This document shows, piece after piece, positions 13,704-25,754 of a stretch of DNA of 64,000 nucleotides (position 1 is its first letter; every line of letters begins with the position of its first letter). The DNA is taken from NCBI GenBank assembly GCA_025201365.1, contig JAIXMF010000004.1:558001-622000 (forward strand), given 5' to 3'. A program made the position numbers and the translations under genes. The DNA comes from Syncephalis plumigaleata. Taxonomy: Eukaryota > Zoopagomycota > Zoopagomycetes > Zoopagales > Piptocephalidaceae. The notes beneath the pieces are model-generated. The model had not been told where the DNA came from. It searched no databases and saw only the letters and a program-made list of their open reading frames with translations.

Positions 13704-14002
13704 TATAGTAACGTATAGGATAACGTGTCTTTTGTATGCATGCCCGTGTATGTTTCTTTATGCATGGATGTAAATTCTCCTATAGGACCTATAATAAAAC
13801 TAATGAACGACTGATGTCATGCATGTATTGCTTGAACTGATTCATTGCTACGTCATCGCCTATTTCTATTATTAATAACGCATCATTTGTTTCATCACGC
13901 CTTCTCCCTCCTCTCCCGTTCGCTCGCTCGCTATCTCTCTCCGCTTCTTTCTTAGTTTCTTTGTTACCTTCTTCTCTTTGTGCTGAAAATTAATAGTCAA
14001 TC

Positions 14003-14751
14003 ATGTCGACCAATCCTGCCAACTATTGCTTGGTAAGCAGTGTCTAGTATTCTAATATTGTTTGTTACTAATAATGAGTGCCAATACCACTATCCATAGA
14101 ATCATACTATGCTTCGGGTGAAGGATCCGAAAGCTTCGTTGCATTTCTACACGGAAATACTTGGAATGAAGTAATATTACGCTGTATTAATATCATGCTT
14201 GCACTAACGATACACGTGTATCTAGGATGATTCATAAAATGGATAATGAAAATGGCAAATTTACCTTGTATTTCTTAGCTTATACGGATACAGTGCCGTC
14301 TGACGAAGGGGCCGCTCGTCGTGCTGCATTCAGTCAATCGGGCGTCATTGAGTTAACCCAGTAAGTTTGCATATATGAATATTACTATTATATACTTACG
14401 TTTATTGATCGCTAGTAACTGGGGCACCGAATCGGACGAGTCATTCAAAGGATATCACAATGGTAATTCTGATCCTCGTGGGTAAGTGTGCATTACATGC
14501 ATTGCAATTACACGATAACTGACATGTATGATGCTTGCGCGTAATTACTAATATTGTTAAAACAAATCAAAAGATTCGGACATATCGCCATTACGGTGGA
14601 TGACATAGAAGCTGCTTGCGCCCGCTTTGATTCACTCGGTGCTCGATGGCAAAAACGATTGACCGATGGCAATATGAAGAACATCGCATTCCTACTCGAT
14701 CCAGATGGCTACTGGATTGAGGTGCTTCAGTCTGGCTTCCCAAGTCAATAG
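14003..14751 (+). CDS. GLO1: Lactoylglutathione lyase (glyoxalase I)
   Basis: Cytosolic metalloenzyme that isomerises the hemithioacetal of methylglyoxal and glutathione to S-lactoylglutathione. Five exons join in frame: 14003-14032, 14100-14170, 14226-14360, 14416-14481 and 14574-14751. They give 159 residues, about the length of a single-domain eukaryotic GLO1. The four metal ligands of the family are visible: His in NHTMLRV, Glu in GVIELTH, His in GFGHIAITV and Glu in DPDGYWIEV. Substrate-site context such as FYTEILGMK and NWGTESD is conserved. AATAAA follows at about 14786. No frame interruption, in contrast to its neighbours. Single-domain form, not the fused double-domain form known from ascomycete yeasts. 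Confidence 0.95.
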
Positions 14752-15218
14752 TTTCTCCCTTGTGTGCACTCTTTTTTTGTTCAGACAATAAATGACAAAG
14801 TCAAGTTTTCTATGAGTAGTAGCACTATCTATCTAATCATGCTAATTAGAATTTTAGCATGCTATCCATATTAAGAAGCTTGCCTGACGAATACAGGTTC
14901 TTTGAGAAATACTAACAATCTAGAAATCATAACGGTCGCTTAATTCTCGTTATGATTATCCGGGCTACCATAAGCGGATCTATGGGAAATGCTAGACAGC
15001 GGAATATATATTCTTACTGCTTCATTAGGCAATGCTAATTTATGTTTCTTCTTTGATAGAAGACTTTCTCAAGCTTGCTTATACGTATGAATAAATATAA
15101 ATAAATGAAAAGACCACAAGTCATCATACATGTATCAATCGTTTATTCCTTTCAATTACATTAATCTCATCTATAATTCATATAATCCGTAGAGTTACCA
15201 CTCTTTAAACCATTCAAT
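14752..15218. other. Intergenic
   Basis: Short AT-rich gap between glyoxalase I and the subtilisin. It contains the polyadenylation signal of the former and no recognisable further element. Confidence 0.6.
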
Positions 15219-17794
15219 ATGTTGACCATTCCTCTAATCGTATTTGCGCTATATACTATTCCCTCCATTGCCGGAGAGCAAGTCTCGGCCGGATACACCA
15301 ATGCTAAACCATTCACCTCTTCTTATACTACTACTTATTCTTCAGAATTAAATAAATCACCCGTAATTGTTCATGCTACCGGTGCTGAAGCCATCAGATT
15401 GCGTCGACGTGATAATAGCGATGATTATCTAGACTTAAAGGCCGGCACAGGATACAAGATCGGTATTATCGATAGTGGTGTCGACTATCTACATCCGGAT
15501 CTAGGCGGTTGCTTCGGTGCCGGTTGCAAGATTGCCTATGGCTACGACTTTGTCGGCGATGCTTATACGGGCATGAATGAGCCACGCCCCGATGCCGATC
15601 CCATGGACGAGTGTAACGGTCATGGCACTCATGTGGCTGGAATTATCGGCGCTAGCTCGAGTATAGCTCCCGGTGTAGCACCTGGTGCGACACTTGGTGC
15701 CTATCGCGTATTCGGCTGTCAAGGATCGTGGCGATGGAAGTGCTGATGCAGCTATGAACGTGCCGCATCCGACGGCATGGACGTTATCAATATTCCATTG
15801 GTACCGGTCGTTTCTTCAGTAGTTATCCCGATGCGAAAACGGCACAGCAACTAGCAAGTCAGGTGTTGTTATCGTGGCGTCAGCCGGAAATGACGGCATC
15901 CTTCATATGACAGGTATATCCAGTCCAAGCGTTGCGCCCGACGTTTTCTCCGTGGCATCGGTCAATCCAACAAAGGTCGCCGCCTACTACTACATGCTTC
16001 CAGGTGCTGCCAGCACGGAAAGATCCTACTATCTGTCCTCGAATCATATTGCAGTTCCAGAGAATGCTGTCAACCTTGTCATCCGCGAGACAAGGATCCA
16101 TACGGTTGCAAGCCATTAAGTAAGGACTACACAATGCATTCGTGTTCTTGATCCGTGGCGATTGTACCTTCGTCGAGAAAGCGCTCTATGCCCAACAAGC
16201 TGGTGCCCGCGGTGTTATCGTGCAGAATAAGAACAGTCTACTCGAAGCGCCCGAAGCATCGGATCCACGTCTAACTATACCGGTCTTGCTTATTGCCAAG
16301 GATACGGCGAGTAAGTTGGTCGCGGCAATGCAAAAGTCGTCGCCCAAGGATCGCACGACCGTTTCATGGAGTTCGAGTCCATTCATGAAGGTCTATACAA
16401 AGTCGTCGTTCGCCTCGGTGTTCTCTTCGTTCGGTCCCAGCGACAATGCAACGAACATTAAACCGGATCTAGCAGCCGATGGCATGCAAATCTTTAGCAC
16501 TTATCCACGCAAACTTGGTTCCTATGCCATTCTCACCGGCACAAGTATGGCGGCTCCACGCGTCAGTGGATTAGCGGCGAAAGCACTACAGAAATACGCG
16601 GCAAACATTCCGATGGTACAACGTCCGGAAGCCGTACGACGTGCCATTGTCCAGAGTGCGGCCACACAATACTGGCCAGACTGGATGTCGTATAGCGACG
16701 AGAATGCACGTCGCGTGTTACCAACAGCCTATAGCGGCACCGGTGTGGCACGTATAAACGTCACCAATGAATCGGGCTGGGGTATCAACCCGCCATCGAT
16801 CACCTTCCCGGGAAGTACACTCGCCGAGCGACGTCAATCGCGTACTTTTACCCTTCAACTTACGGGTGACTTGCCCAAGGGCACGGTCAAGTTCATTCAT
16901 CGTCCCGCGGCATCAGTGTCCGATTGGTATAACGATACCAAGACGGTGGACATGACCTCCTCCAAGAGCGCGTCAGTTTCCTTCTCTCCTTCCTCGATTA
17001 ATATCGCTTCATCTTCCACCACTAATAACAATATTAATGCCGTTAGAAAGGAATCTGTCAAAGTGACCATGAGTCTAAGTTCATGGGGCGCACTAGACGA
17101 TATTTGGCTAGTATCAGGTGTACTCGAGGCAATTCACACCGATGCAAGCACCGGTAGACAAATGATACGCTCGATTCCATACCAAGTGATCGCTGGTACT
17201 CCGGAGGATTTGGAAATACTGCAAACTACCAATAATTATCCGCGCTTGGAGAACTCGGACGTAACGGGTTTGCCTGTTGATAGTAACAATAATAAGGGCA
17301 ATAAGAACAATAGTAAACACCTCGTATCGTTCGCCAAGAATGCAACGGTCAGTGTACGATTCCGTTTGCGTACACCATCTCCGAGATTATTCGCCGTAGT
17401 GGTTGACGCGAAAACCAATAAACAACTGGGCATCGTACCTAATATTCAAGGCAACGATCTACGTCAAAATGCCGATGGCGTATTGGACGATTACATTGCA
17501 GCCTGGTCGGGAATGATACAGCCCATGCCAAAGTTCAATCAGCCGCGGGGTAGTATAACACTCGTGCCGAAAGGCACTTATAAACTAAAGCTATACGTAC
17601 AGCGACCCTACGCCGATCCATACGATGATACCATCTACGCCACCTGGACCTCTAGCGCTACCATTACCGTTGAGGATGCGTTTAACCCTACCGCATCGGG
17701 AAGTGCCGCATCGACCGGCAGTGCCAACAACTATCTCGGTTCAATTATGACCAAGAATGGCAGTGCTAGCTCAGTATCTGGACATACTGCTTAA
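15219..17794 (+). CDS. Secreted subtilisin-like protease (S8) with PA domain
   Basis: Extracellular serine endopeptidase of the bacterial Vpr/fungal minor-protease type. The ATG at 15219 opens a signal peptide (LIVFALYTIPSIAG). Catalytic Asp is in GIIDSGVDYLHPDLGG, His in NGHGTHVAGI and Ser in LTGTSMAAPRVSG. Between His and Ser sits a protease-associated (PA) insert, readable as LIRGDCTFVEKALYAQQAGA. Downstream of the catalytic part is a beta-rich Fn3-like region of about 350 residues and a Ser/Gly-rich C-terminus without a GPI-like tail. From 16142 to the stop at 17794 the frame is open and clean. Between about 15720 and 16140 about four one-base shifts are needed (after VFGC, near DAAMN, near GTGRFFSS, and before the PA domain). 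No introns. All three catalytic residues survive, so function is plausible if the shifts are errors. Confidence 0.88.
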
Positions 17795-18351
17795 TCATTA
17801 TTCTCTCTCGAAATAATAACCATTTTCTAAATCGCTTTTATCGATTAATATCCTCACTACCTGCATACCTGCATACTTTTATACATACAGCTAAATAGGA
17901 ATGCTTGTCTCCCTTGTTTTGATTGATTCTTGTCTATCTGCCATATAATCAGATTACATTACTATCCCATACGTACGTACGTACGTACATTCATTCGAAT
18001 GAGCAATAAAGGCACTAATAATCAATAGTGATTGATGATGTCATATAATGTTATCGTGTATCTATAATATGATCTTTTTTTAGTTACTAACTACCATATT
18101 TATACCATTTGTACTACTGACCATTCTTTTAGGACAGTCTTACGGGTGATTGCTTTCTCCTCAGGAATGTAGGAAAAGGGGAAGGGAAGGTGAGATTACA
18201 TCATAATAAATCTGGACACTTACGTTGACACCCATTGAATCTACACGGTATTGTTATTCCCTTTTCTTTTACTCCTATTGCCATCTTTCTACTCGTATAT
18301 CTCGTCACTCTACTAGGATTCAACGGTTTTATCCATAGGCGTAAGAAGAAC
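17795..18351. other. Intergenic
   Basis: AT-rich gap with an AATAAA at 18005-18010 for the protease gene, an ACGT tetranucleotide run near 17971-17988, and a pyrimidine-rich stretch around 18256-18300 upstream of the aminotransferase start. Nothing else recognised. Confidence 0.6.
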
Positions 18352-20295
18352 ATGTTTCGTAAAGTAGCCGAACAAGTGTTACGCGAGATACGCAGGTAGA
18401 CTACGTTTACACTTTGATTGTTATCGTTATTCTAACACGCTATTGACACCTTGCAATACGATAACAATAGTAAGCGTGAAAGCGAGTCAGAAGCACATCG
18501 AGTATTACGTTCCTATCCGGGTAATCAGGCTGCACTATTGCAAGACGAGCCTGTTCCCGGTATTGATAGTCCCGCCAGTACTGGTGTTATCTACGTCACC
18601 GATCGGTAATTAGCAGTGTTACAACTCTATAGATATATAGATATATTTATAATCTATTTGAATTAATCTCGCTGATGCATAGTGCGAACGAAAAAGGCTA
18701 TCGATACGGTGGAGCAGAATGGGCGAATTTTGGTCAAGGTGCACCAGAAGGTGATCAGCAATGATATCGAGTGAAATGCCACACTTTATTAACATATGAA
18801 TAACAACAACAACATCATTACCATTACCATTATCATTATTATAGTGGGTCACATTCCTGGTGCTGCCCCTAAACCAACCACGTTTACAGTGCCAGAGGAG
18901 AGTTTCGAATATGCACCGGTTGAGGGTGCACGCGAATTACGCGAGGCCGTGGCCAATTTGTACAATTGTCGTTATCGAAAGGATAAGGCGTCAAAGTACA
19001 CATATGAGAACGTGTGTATCGTGCCTGGTGGACGAGCCGGTCTAACTCGAGTGGCCGCCACGATTGGCGATGTGAACGTCGGCTACTTCCTACCTGAATA
19101 CACGGCCTACGAGCAAATGCTAAGTATCTTCAAACGATTCGTGCCCATTCCCTCGGCACTCGACGCGTCATCGAGTTACCACATTGATCCACGCGTAATG
19201 CGTAAGGAAATCACAAAACGTGGCTTGGCCTAGTAGTGATGAGTAATCCGGGCAATCCAACCGGTCAAGTAGTCCAAAGAGAGGAGCTAGCCGAGTGCGT
19301 GCAAATTGCACGGGAACGCCGATGCACCATGGTATTCGACGAGTTCTACTCGGCCTATATCTATCCGGAAGAGGGCGAGGAATACGGACGTACAGTCAGT
19401 TCCTCCGAGTTTGTCGATGGTACGTATCTCAATGTGAAATAGTAACGTTTTTCTATCTTTCTTCTTCTTCTGCTAATGTGCATCTATTTTACTTAGATGT
19501 CAATGAGGATCCAGTTATTCTCGTCGATGGATTAACTAAAAATCATCGTCTACCCGGATGGCGTGTATGCTGGATAGTTGCACCTAAAAAAGTAGTGTTT
19601 GCCATGCAATCGGCTGGATCCTTCCTTGAAGGTGATAATCATACAATACTAATACTAATCAATACAAAGCATCATCATCATCATCATCATCATTAACTCT
19701 AGTGTTGTTAATTAGGCGGTGCCAATCATCCATTGCAAGTGGCGGCTATTCCGCTCTTAGACCCTGATCACTTTCAGAATGAAGTAATCGCATTGCAAAA
19801 ACACTTTAATAATAAGCGTCAATTCGTTCAGAGTCGTCTTGAGGCAATGGGCTTGCCTGTTAAACACCCACCCAAGGCTACTTTCTACTTCTGGCTGGAT
19901 CTCAGTCCATTACCCCATCCTATTAATATCGGTCTAAATTTCTTTGAAGAACTACTAAAGGAGAAAGTGTAAGTATATTTATATTCCATGCAATTATAAG
20001 ATGCAACACTAACAATAATAATAAAACAACAAACACGTATCAATAGTATTGTTGGTAAGTGATTTTATTACTCGTAATATATAGATAGGAATAAATATAT
20101 AATTGGGTTAACTATTGTATCGCACTAATAGTGCCTGGTATCTTTTTCGACGTTAATCCAGCACATCGACGTGATTTATTCGAATCGCCATGTCATCACT
20201 TTATTCGATTGTCGTTCGGTCCACCGATGGAAGATCTGGAGCGTGGCTTACTAGGTATCGAACGTCTACTAAAGCGTTACAATTATCACGCATAA
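18352..20295 (+). CDS. PLP-dependent class I/II aminotransferase
   Basis: Fold-type I aminotransferase; the substrate is not determinable, with aspartate/aromatic/kynurenine types possible. Eight exons: 18352-18395, 18471-18605, 18683-18750, 18845-19419, 19497-19631, 19716-19968, 20047-20054 and 20132-20295. Conserved sites are the substrate/PLP loop SNPGNPTGQ, the PLP-ring Asp/Tyr in VFDEFYSAY, the Schiff-base Lys in DGLTKNHRLPGWR, and the carboxylate-binding Arg in HFIRLSFGPP. Exon 7 is only 8 nt and keeps the frame through EKVIV-VPGIFF. One base appears to be missing near 19230, where GLA must run on as LVVMSNPGN. The remaining splice phases all agree. No targeting peptide is evident. Confidence 0.9.
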
Positions 20296-20468
20296 CTATT
20301 AGTAGTCGTACTAATAATTGAGCATTAATTAGTACTTGCAAATAAATTCGTTTATTCAACTTCTTGAACCCATGAATTCAGCGTAAGAATGAAATAGTTT
20401 ATTCACACATGTGTGGAAACATGTATATAAATATCAAGATATACCTCATGAATAGGATTAAGCGTTGT

Positions 20469-21539
20469 TTACGCATTTAACATCTTGACAGATGCACGAA
20501 CTGCCCGGTCAGTAACTGTTTCGCCGAAACACCTTAGGATGCTATTGAATAAAAAGGCATCAGGTCCCACGTAGTATTTGTCGCGTGGTATGGGCGAAGT
20601 AAGCGCGTGAACAATATGATCGACCACATGTTGTGCAGGCATGCCAGCCTTAACGCCGAGTTCAAAAAGATTGGTCAATCCTGCATTTATATCACGATAT
20701 GATGCGGGTATATCTTCATTGTCAACGGAGTAAGTAGTCTCCCCTTGTTCCTTTAGCGTTTGCAATGCTTTAACGGGACCAGGCGTAAGAATATTACCTA
20801 GTATACCCATTTAATGAGTTAATCGACATAGTCCATTCTATTAATCGCGTGTATACATGTGTGTGTACACATTTACACTTACCTGGTTCGATATGAGACA
20901 CGGCAACCCCGAATGGAATAACCTCGCTACGAAGCGAACGACTCCATGAAGCCATCGCCGCTTTACTGGCCGAGTAAGACGCGTAGCCGGGTGGGTTGAG
21001 CCAAGCGGCAATCGAGCCATTATTAATGATTCGTCCGTGAGACGCGCGCAACTTTGGAAGGGCAAGTCGTGTTAGCTCGACGGCACCAAGGAAATTTGCC
21101 CATAATGTACGATTCCAGTCGGCCACCGTAAGATGTTCCACCACCTTAAGCACCACCATACCGGCATTGTTGATTAGGCCGACTAATGGGACATCCAGCT
21201 CCGCAAGCCGTGCCTCCACCTGTGACCAACCCTCGGCCACGTTACTTCATCAGCTAGATCCATAATAATAGGAATGACGGTACCATTCGGAATGTAGTTC
21301 TTATTTGTGTTCGCGCTATTCTGGCGTATTAGTTCTAATTCCTCCGCTAATACGGCACCGTGTGTTTTCTGACGTACGCCCGCCATACCGTATAACCTTG
21401 CTGCGCTAAGGCCAACGCCGTTCTCGTCCAATGCCTGTACTTGTACCGGTAATAAGTACGCAGGATGATAATGCGATGTAGGCAGGTGCACAGTATACGC
21501 GTGGTTCGTCCGAGGATATCAAGGTTTTCCAAGCGACAT
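20469..21539 (-). CDS. Short-chain dehydrogenase/reductase (SDR)
   Basis: NAD(P)-dependent oxidoreductase of the classical SDR family, resembling retinol/3-ketosteroid-type members. Motifs in order: nucleotide-binding VLITGTSTGIG, structural INNAG, the N/S site IINNGSIAAW and catalytic YSASK. The last exon (20797-20469) carries the C-terminal substrate part with KYYVGPDAFLFN. One intron spans 20882-20798. The start is set at the ATG at 21539 because it precedes the Rossmann motif, but the N-terminal 100 codons use all three frames. Frame changes fall near the start, after GIGR, after GYTVW and near 21245. The rest is clean. These look like base omissions, since each restored block matches the family. 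Confidence 0.85.
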
Positions 21540-21684
21540 CGTGGATATACAATAGGATTGATGTATAATATGCATGATACGAATTAGAACAGGCTTATAT
21601 GTTGTATCAAGTCGTCCATCTTACGGGACGCTTGTCGAAAGTATTGCTGACAGCGTGCGGTGGTCATTGTTGCTAATTAGAATA

Positions 21685-21722
21685 CAAAAGGCTAACTGCG
21701 CAAATTGGATGGAAATAGCCTG
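21685..21722 (-). mobile_element. MITE terminal end, solo
   Basis: 38 bp matching the reverse complement of the element end at 22173 at about 37 of 39 positions (AGGCTAACTGCGCAAATTGG...CCTG), bordered by TA. No internal part is present on its left. It is an isolated terminal repeat or a deletion remnant. Confidence 0.6.
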
Positions 21723-22172
21723 TACAAGGCGGTCAGTACTATACGTGTGCATATGTGTATGTGAATTTGGCAATATCGTTTTATCACCTTTTTATTAATG
21801 ACAATGTGCACGCCATACTCGTAATGATGTGGTGACATGCACGTGGTAACACGGATACTGATGAAGCAAGCTGACGTGGCCAATACCACTGTTATTGTTG
21901 CTGTTGTTTTCTTGGCAAACGTTCATTACCATTCATTGTATTGTAGCGTATTACATCCATGTTTGATTCTTCACTTGTAGATAGAATTAGCGTAAAATAA
22001 ATATAGCATTAATGGTAACACACACACACACACACGAATATCCTAAATATTACTTATTAATATGTGTCAATAGTGATTAGAATGACGATATACTCTATAG
22101 TGCCAGATGATTTATTATTGGTTTAACATGTCATGAATAGTAAAGAAGGTGATAAAGTATCACTAACTATTA

Positions 22173-22247
22173 CAGGCTTTTTCCATCCAATTTGCGCAGT
22201 TAGCCTTTTGTCTTTACGAATAAATAATTGTTATGTTAGCACTTACC
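22173..22247 (+). mobile_element. MITE left end, truncated copy
   Basis: Starts TA-CAGGCTTTTTCCATCC with the terminal repeat, continues through the conserved ATAAATAATTGTTATG block and stops at about 22247. There it abuts a possible exon boundary of the doubtful gene at 22247-22653. The right half of the element is missing. Confidence 0.6.
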
Positions 22248-22653
22248 GGCTTTGAGCCCCCTGCATTCTGTTTCCCAGCCCCCCTTCCCTTGGGGAGGAA
22301 CTGGGGCGATAGCGATAACCATCGCGGATAATTTGTTATTTGCTGTTTGGTTCCCTCGATGTCCTTGTCTTCCTTGTCTTGAATGATTGGAAGCAACGAC
22401 ACTTGGATGAGGGTGTGTTGGAACATCGGTTCCACTACAAAGGTAGTTGGTGATTTGAATGAAATCCAGACGAGCAACCATAACCCCGATTCCACAAACG
22501 ATACTCGAGTCCTTTAACTTGCATGTCCTCTTAATCATTGTTTGATGTGTGCATCTAATAGAATAATGCATTAGTATACTGTAATAAATATCAAAGTGTA
22601 ATGAGTTATACTTACCGTAAGGGATCATGACAAGTAGTAGGACACTTTTTCAT
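22247..22653 (-). CDS. Possible small Cys-rich protein, doubtful and incomplete
   Basis: Weakly supported. An ATG at 22653 opens a short exon with two cysteines (MKKCPTTCHDPLR), ending at a GTAAGT donor (22615). An acceptor at 22556-22555 leads in phase to a 300-nt exon with three further cysteines near its start (CTHQTMIKRTC...IVCG). The exon ends at another GTAAGT inside a MITE fragment (22246). Local GC content is above the surroundings. There is no signal peptide and no recognised domain, and no terminal exon was found. It may be a fragment of an accessory gene truncated by the MITE. Confidence 0.2.
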
Positions 22654-23062
22654 TGATAGTGTGGGAGCTATGGTTGCTCGATTTGCTCAAGCACAATGTG
22701 TAGACGATATACAATAAGATAGTGTGAGTAGAGTGTAATAGGGACGATGAACTGGAAGATGAAGATAAGTTTATTCAATTCGTACAAAATAGGACCCATA
22801 TTTATAGTGGATAATGTAATATATTCAATATTGAAACTATGGTGAGTGTTGAAGGGACATGGCTGTAATACCAACATAGAACCAATCTCATGATGTAGGA
22901 GTGACAGGGAGTAATAAGGAGTAATAAGGAGCGCATCTCAGAAAGGATTACGTATGCCCATAGATACATTTCATCAGTGTGCTACCTTCAGATGTTCAAG
23001 AAATGAGGATCAGTGCAACAACGAGGAACTAACAACAAGAAATAACTTATCCGTAATTGGTA

Positions 23063-23291
23063 TCACTTTGCATCCAAGATATGTAAGTTTTATTAACGTG
23101 TCTATTATTTATTATCACTAATTGCAATATATGATATCGCGATCATTAATATCTCCCTCAACTGTTAGGGCAATGACAACTACTCAATGATAATAGCAAT
23201 GCGAAGACGGTGTTAACAGTTGTGCAAATCGTTTTATTAATAAACTGCAAATGTTAAAGGATAAATGCGCAAATTGAATGGAAAAACCCTG
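23063..23291 (-). mobile_element. MITE copy with internally inverted part
   Basis: The right border reads ATTGAATGGAAAAACCCTG-TA and carries the block TTTATTAATAAACTGCAAA. Core blocks (GGCAATGACAACTACTCAAT, ATAATAGCAATGCGA) are in the usual order. The left 60 bp instead match the reverse complement of the usual left segment (TAAATAATAG...ACTTACATATC), so this copy is rearranged. The left border is uncertain. Confidence 0.55.
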
Positions 23292-23330
23292 TAGTTTATT
23301 GTCAGGAGGACATTAGATATCACCAGTCTT

Positions 23331-24457
23331 CTAATGAGTGTACACGTTCCTCAATCGTTCAAGGGCATTGTCGGTTAATTTCTGAACATCTGATACACTT
23401 GGACGTGCTACAATGTTGCTAATGTTATTCTTGTAAAATCTAGTGAACAAATCCTTCGCCGACATCAAATAGTCATCGGTAAATGCAACTTTTATCCGTT
23501 TAAACGTGTCCTGCTTAGTAAATCTAACATTATATCGTAAAATAGTGTTCTTCTCGTTAAACACGGGAAGTATCAAGATGGCTAAAACGTTGTATTAGCA
23601 TTGACGTGCATTTCTAAACGTGCACTATTACGCGTACTTACTAAAGCTCTTGAACCAAGTGTAGTACCCAAGTTTTCTCAAATAGGCTATACCTAATAGG
23701 CATCCAACTTAGCATGATATGTAAACTGGGCAATTCCATCATGGATACGTACCATGGATAGTTTGCGTCACAATATCCGTCATAAGCTTTTGCGTTGATA
23801 GGCTTAATTTTTTAATGGACAAAGTACGGGCTAGTCTAACCATTAGTTTGGTAGGAGTGTAGCATTTCATGACATTATGATCTACGATAGAGCAACCACT
23901 CGCTGCGGCCGTAGTGACATAGCAGGTGTCGCTTGCATCCATGGTGTATTCCTGAATGGACATCCAACTATATCTCGTAGTTGAATCTCACTACCATCTT
24001 GTACCTGTGCGTCCATACAACTCTACACGATAATGGCTACGTTGGCTATTGTATGGCTATTCAATTGGTTAACTTACACTGCCAAATAACACTGACATAT
24101 CATCGATATCATAGCTGGAGAGTTTAGCGAGTTGCTTAACGTTACCGCAGTCAATCTTCACGTATTCGTTGCCATCGATCATGCCAACGGCCTTATACAT
24201 TGGAAGCGATCTTGAATTTTTTGCATTGATAATCTTTAAGTCTCTACTTCCAAATGCACCGTTTTGATTTAATGGATATCCATAGAAACTGTTTGTTCCT
24301 ATAGTTAGAGGCATTAATATACGTTATGTTCACAAGTAGATTTTCTTCAACTCATTTACTTGAATCGTATCCTTTTATCGTTGCGCTAACACTGCTATAG
24401 TATGACACATCACTACAATGCTAACATCACAACGAGTGCACCTTTGGTCCCAGTCAT
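23331..24457 (-). CDS. Orphan secreted protein, three to four exons
   Basis: Not a family I recognise. The ATG at 24457 starts a hydrophobic leader (MTGTKGALVVMLAL). An exon pair then encodes TNSFYGYPLNQNGAFG... and ends at a GTAAGT donor at 24077. A middle exon begins after a CACAG acceptor near 24010 (VQDGSEIQLRDIVGCP) and runs to a donor near 23755. The last exon (to the stop at 23331) starts AILILPVFNEKN and ends in an amphipathic Lys/Arg-rich helix region. Five cysteines fit a secreted protein. Two one-base shifts are needed, in the leader and near 23955. It is flanked on both sides by MITE copies, an accessory setting. A secreted effector or enzyme-like orphan is possible; no function is claimed. 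Confidence 0.55.
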
Positions 24458-24705
24458 TCTGTTGAAGGAAAAAGAGGAAAATCTAAATTCTAAGTTGAAG
24501 AGAGCGTGCTATTAAGATATGAGAATAAAATGATTCTGAACGAAGAATAAGAAGTTATGAAATAAAAGAACGAAAATAAATAGTCATACTTGATTATTTG
24601 ATTAGGACATGTCGGAAGTTAATTACATGAGGAGATGTAATTTGTTATCTGAAGATGGTAAATCAAATGACATAACGGGTACATGCCACATCTCCTAGTA
24701 ATCTA

Positions 24706-24936
24706 CAGTTCTTTTCCAACAGATTAACATAGTTAGCCTTTAACTTTTGCGGTTTATTAATAAATGATTTGCACATTAGTTAACAGCATTATCGCATTGC
24801 TATTATTCTTGACTAATTGTCATTGCCTAGCAGTTGAGGGTTATTGCTTCACATCTAAATACGTAAGTTTTATCACATAGCTATCATTTATTCGTAAAAC
24901 AGAAGGCTAACTGCGTCAATCAGAAGGAAAAGTCTG
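24706..24936 (-). mobile_element. MITE, most complete copy
   Basis: 231 bp with both borders: TA-CAGTTCTTTTCCAAC on the left and GGAAAAGTCTG-TA on the right. These are imperfect inverted repeats beginning CAG and ending CTG within a TA duplication. Internal blocks shared with the other copies include CCTTTAACTTTTGC, AGTTAACAGCATTATCGC and ACATCTAAATACGTAAG. It has no coding frame. The TA duplication and short inverted ends fit a Tc1/mariner-type non-autonomous element. Confidence 0.7.
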
Positions 24937-25754
24937 TATACACCATTGCAATAATTGAACAAGGAGTCATATCATATTGCTGTCAGTCCGCTGTACTAAA
25001 CAGTAACAGCATGCTAGTCAGGTGATGATGGCACAATCCATAAATGATGTTAGTGGCCTGTGTTCGCAATTGAAGAATAGACTAGTATTATGCATGCGTA
25101 AGTACCTGTAAAGTCAGTATTCGACGATAGGTCGTTTATAGCAATGCGTGTTGCATTCGCAAAGGAAAAATGGAACACTGATGATGGCAAATGCCTCGAA
25201 CTTCATGCTGTAGTCACTATGCGCATTTGGTGCTAAGTATGGTATACACATTTCTTCCTAGATTAATTAGTCATTTATTGTAGATCAGCTTATGATGAAA
25301 TTCGTTTTTAATAATCCGCGAGTATCGCTAATAGAAAGATAGACAAGTGATAAGCATAACATACATGCTAAATGGTACCAACCTGCTTGTCAATAGCCAG
25401 TGGAGCGAATGTAGAATAATGCCTTACGCCGAATTCGGCAAATACGAGGAGTAAACTTGAAAACAGTAACGAATAGAATAGCCCGTTTGCTTACGACCAT
25501 GCGATAGGTACATCTATTTGCGGTAACAACCTGTTTACTCAATGGCCATTGCTTGACTGTGTTATAAAGTTAACCTCATCCTGGCGTAGTTGCCGTACGT
25601 GAACACACTATATACCAACCATCTCAGCTGCTACCATTATTACCATTATTACTATTACCATTATTATTCATCTAGCTAATACTCCACTTCTTTCGTGTTG
25701 TACCCTTGAAAAGTGTACCACAAATACTTTGTTGTTTATAGTCCTGCCATAATC

